From: Synanceia verrucosa
Lineage: Eukaryota; Chordata; Actinopteri; Perciformes; Synanceiidae
Assembly: GCA_029721515.1 (NCBI GenBank)
Contig: CM056550.1
Coordinates: 18,351,119 to 18,415,118 of the forward strand
Reading direction: 5' to 3'
Length of the DNA: 64,000 bases
How positions within the stretch are numbered: the first letter of the stretch is position 1; each line of letters starts with the position of its first letter. This document shows positions 61,353 through 64,000 of this stretch, piece after piece. The notes beneath the pieces were generated by a model. It worked only from the letters and a program-made list of their open reading frames with translations, made no database searches and was not told the origin of the DNA. A program made the translations under genes and the position numbers.

Positions 61353-61428
61353 GGAGGAGACGAGGCGGCCCACAACACAGGAGGCCGGGCAAATCATTAA
61401 CGGCGCACAAACACACACAACATGACCG
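61353..61428 (+). CDS. Exon 2 of the host gene: leader end plus start codon (partial CDS)
   Basis: A 76-base exon, CpG-rich against its surroundings, between a strong acceptor (ctatgtcttccag|ggagg) and a donor (gaccg|gtaggt). It holds one ATG at 61422-61424, with A at -3. An in-frame TAA at 61398-61400 lies 24 nt upstream, so translation cannot begin earlier in this frame within the exon. Only ATGACCG (Met, Thr and the first base of the next codon) is coding here; the frame continues in a later exon. I infer it joins the leader exon ending at 12122. The protein cannot be identified from two residues. Alternatives: a wholly untranslated exon, or a false exon; splice signals and CpG content argue against the latter. 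Confidence 0.5.
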
Positions 61429-62263
61429 GTAGGTCGCTCTCCAGCACGTCATTCATACATGTGTGTTGATGATGCTCAGTGTGTGAACATTTCCTGGTTT
61501 CTTTCATCCTCTATGACGTTAAACTGAGACGTCAGAGGACATCATCTTGGACTTTTTAGAAACACAAATCCTCATTTTTCACCATTTTCTGACATTTTTT
61601 AAACCAAACAACTAATCAATTAATCAAGAGACTTACATAACCGTTGTTTGCAGCTCTTCTGTGTTTTATTTAAGCTTGTCATATTATCCATTGTGTAAAA
61701 TCTTCATCTTAAAAGTAACTAAAGCTGTGGCGTAGAAAGTTATAAATATTTCCTTCTGAAACGTAGCAGCATGAAACGGAAATACCTAATTAGTCTTGGC
61801 GGGTTTTAATGGTTATTAATGACAAGAAAGGTTATAAGTAAGAGATAAGAGGAAATCTGCATGACAGGAAATTGAAATAAGCATGTGATGGCTGCGGGTG
61901 ACGGAGCGCCATATGTGGGAAGAATTAAGACTTTTATGTAAATTATGTTGGTTTCTGCGACTGCACGAAAGCATCTTCAGCAGTAACTTTTTTTGAATTG
62001 TGCCTCCCATGGTGCTCTGCTCTCCTCTCTCAGCACAGCTGGAGCGAGTGGGGAAGCGCATAATTGTGGTTTAATCCTGCTTTAGTCCCTGCAGCATTAG
62101 CGGAGGCAGATAATGCATAGCAGCGAGACGGAATAACCTCCAGAGTTGTTTGGCCAGATGTTCAGGGAGAAAGTCTTTAATGGCAGAGAGCAAAGGGGAC
62201 TGGTGTCAGTCACAGGTTGAACTGGGTGAACTGGACACAGGTGATGCTTTTAGAAAGTCAGTT
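61429..62263. other. Intron 2 (proposed), no supported feature
   Basis: No exon or recognised repeat between the exon 2 donor and the tetranucleotide repeat. Confidence 0.4.
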
Positions 62264-62515
62264 TATCTATCTGTCTATCTGTCTTTTTATTTATCTGTCT
62301 ATCTATCCATCTTTCTGTCTATCTATCTGTGTCTATCTATCTATCTATAGCCAACTATCTATAATCTATCCATCTATTTATCTTTCTATCTATCCATCCA
62401 TCCATCCATCTGTCCGTTTGTTTGTCTGTCTATCTATCTATCTATCTATATCATCTATCATCCATCCATCTATCTATTTATCTTTCTATCTATCTATATC
62501 CATCTATCTATCATC
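62264..62515. repeat. Interrupted (TATC)n tetranucleotide microsatellite
   Basis: About 250 bp of tatc/tgtc/catc tetranucleotides with point interruptions and a break at 62349-62370. The open frames that cover it (repeated YLSI peptides) are products of the repeat. Confidence 0.95.
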
Positions 62516-63134
62516 CAAGCAGTTTTAAATATAGCATATTCAGATCTCATTGAATTGGCATCTTAAATGCATTTTGTACCTGGATTTTCTAGGAAAACCT
62601 ACACGTTTATGATGTATGATAGAACTTAAATGGAGCTAAAACAGTGTGAATTGTAGTTTTTTGTCCTGGGATGTGGAGAAACAAAGTGGTTAGTAAATAT
62701 GGTTAAAAGAAAGATGAAACATAGAGTCTTGAGCTAATCCAAAGTATCGGTGTCAGGACCAGTCCGGCCATGTTTTAATGGCTCGTATCAGCTAACATAA
62801 AGCCGATCTTAATCTGATCCTTCATGCTTATCAGTGTTTCAAATCAAGATTAGAATAAATAGAAGCACACGCTCAGTATCAGCATCAGAAGAAGTCCCGC
62901 CCTGTGTCCTAAATATGTACATGCATGTGTTTACCTGATAGCTTAAGCTATAGGATATTTAGCAACTGCAAGAGAAAATGCAACTTCACACTTTCTGTCG
63001 GGTGGGAGGGCTGCTTTGGTGTCACCCAGTAAAGTGAGACGTCTTGGTGATTCATGATGCTTGTAAAAGCTGTGAAACGCTCTCCCTCTTTCTCACCGGC
63101 TCCTGCGGTGACCTTAATGCTTCTCTCTGGTCAG
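62516..63134. other. Intron 2 (proposed), no supported feature
   Basis: No repeat recognised. Ends in the polypyrimidine-like stretch ttaatgcttctctctggtcag. Confidence 0.4.
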
Positions 63135-63219
63135 GCAAAGGCCAGAATCCAGGCGATCCGACAGAGGAAGGAGAGCGTTGGCTGGCGGGGGAAGAAAATC
63201 ATTGGAGGCAGTGGAACGG
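63135..63219 (+). CDS. Candidate exon 3 (weak)
   Basis: Preceded by gcttctctctggtcag, a reasonable acceptor. Joined to ATGACCG it would read MTGKGQNPGDPTEEGERWLA and then GEENHWRQWN, hydrophilic and acidic, before a TAG at 63227-63229 if not spliced. The only donor before that stop is gaacgg|gtgtgc, which is poor, so the end at 63219 is a guess. Another frame of the same stretch (AKARIQAIRQRKESVGWRGK) looks more protein-like but would need a different exon 2 phase. I recognise neither. It may not be an exon. Confidence 0.22.
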
Positions 63220-63491
63220 GTGTGCTTAGCACCAGGAAGTGCGTCTTTCAGAGAGGGGACTGGTGGGCGGTGCAGACATTAGACTCACACTTCTGGGTTC
63301 AGGGGTCAGCGTGCACGTATAAATATATATCTATATTTACATATGTGTGTGTTTTGGGGTGTTGTGTACATACATGCAGCTGTGAGCATGGAGGGATCAG
63401 GCTCCTGTCACTGGGATGGAGGCTGGCACTCTTAACACCTCATAAATCTCACCTGGTGCTACAGGACGATGCTGACGTAGCTGCTGCAGTG

Positions 63492-63497
63492 CACACA

Positions 63498-63529
<32 letters not shown>
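63492..63529. repeat. (CA)n microsatellite
   Basis: About 38 bp of CA with one interruption (cata). Confidence 0.95.
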
Positions 63530-63532
<3 letters not shown>

Positions 63533-63579
63533 TGTGTGGCATGCACATTTTTTTACTAGGTGCATGTTGTGTGAAGCAG

Positions 63580-64000
63580 AAGCATCACTAGGTTTTAAGG
63601 ACGGGAGGGGGCATAGCCCCAAGGTGAGGCTACTTTTTTATATGTATATTTATATAGATAGATATATATTGAAGGACAGCATGTTTCTACTTCCCAAGAG
63701 GGCACTTTTATCATGTTTTAACCAGCCAACAGGGCAGTTTAGCGTGTTTTACCAAACTGGGGAACACTTTAGTGCACATTTTTGGCTCTAAAGAGGGCAC
63801 TGTAGTGCAACGATTGCACGATTGGGGGTGGCTGTATTCAGGGGGTGGCTGAGATTTACTAATGATGCAAGGTGATATGATTCTTTCTATACTGTGGTCA
63901 CAATTAGTCTGCAACTTTTTTGAAAAAAAAATTTAACAAACAGCACCAAATTATTTAGGGGGGGCTTAAAAATATTTTGGGGGGCTTCAGCTCCCTCAAA
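63580..64000. repeat. Probable interspersed element running off the window end
   Basis: cactaggttttaaggacggg, aggggggcatagccccaag, later gattgggggtggctg twice in variant form, and ttagggggggcttaaaaata with ggggggcttcagctccctc. The G-run/CCCC style and the text resemble a repeat I remember from fish genomes. It cannot be delimited because the window ends inside it. No supported gene. Confidence 0.35.

Noticed and set aside
62150..62528. Open frames rich in YLSI repeats
   Set aside because: Direct translation of the TATC tetranucleotide repeat.
63054..63791. 245-codon open frame at the window end
   Set aside because: Runs through a CA microsatellite and a probable interspersed repeat; at most its first part overlaps a candidate exon.

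Overview
The window looks like teleost fish nuclear DNA, probably from a percomorph. It is AT-rich and intron/intergenic-like, with no dense coding. It is full of short DNA-transposon derivatives, a Tc1-type transposon, a degraded LINE of the L2/Rex type and microsatellites. There are no bacterial-style gene clusters, no ribosome binding sites, no tRNA or rRNA gene and no CRISPR array. Long open frames elsewhere do not resemble known proteins and look like chance.

The only host-gene structure I can support is the 5' end of one plus-strand gene. A CpG-rich block at about 11.64-12.42 kb contains a probably non-coding first exon that ends at a strong splice donor (exon end 12122). About 49.2 kb downstream a 76-base exon (61353-61428) has a good acceptor, an in-frame stop upstream of an ATG, and a donor only seven coding bases after the ATG starts. 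A possible third exon starts at 63135. The rest of the gene would lie beyond the window, and I cannot name it. By this reading 1-11.6 kb is upstream flank and 12.1-61.3 kb is intron 1.

The flank and intron are colonised by at least six families of short terminal-inverted-repeat elements. The most abundant (called MITE-A here) has TAGGGGTGGG ends and hAT-like 8-bp target duplications, and occurs at least 14 times. One copy has been split by a 1605-bp Tc1-type transposon with perfect 51-bp terminal repeats and a transposase frame broken by two single-base indels. A TTAA-flanked piggyBac-like MITE occurs four times. Other families have AGGGCTGG, TAGAGCTGTG, CAGGGTTCT, TAGGAGTGAG and TAGCCTGG ends. 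A five-unit, roughly 181-bp tandem array with perfect palindromes lies about 0.6 kb before the start-codon exon.

No new multi-gene system is visible. The points most worth following are the split gene start, the MITE-A burst with its nested insertions, and the palindromic tandem array.
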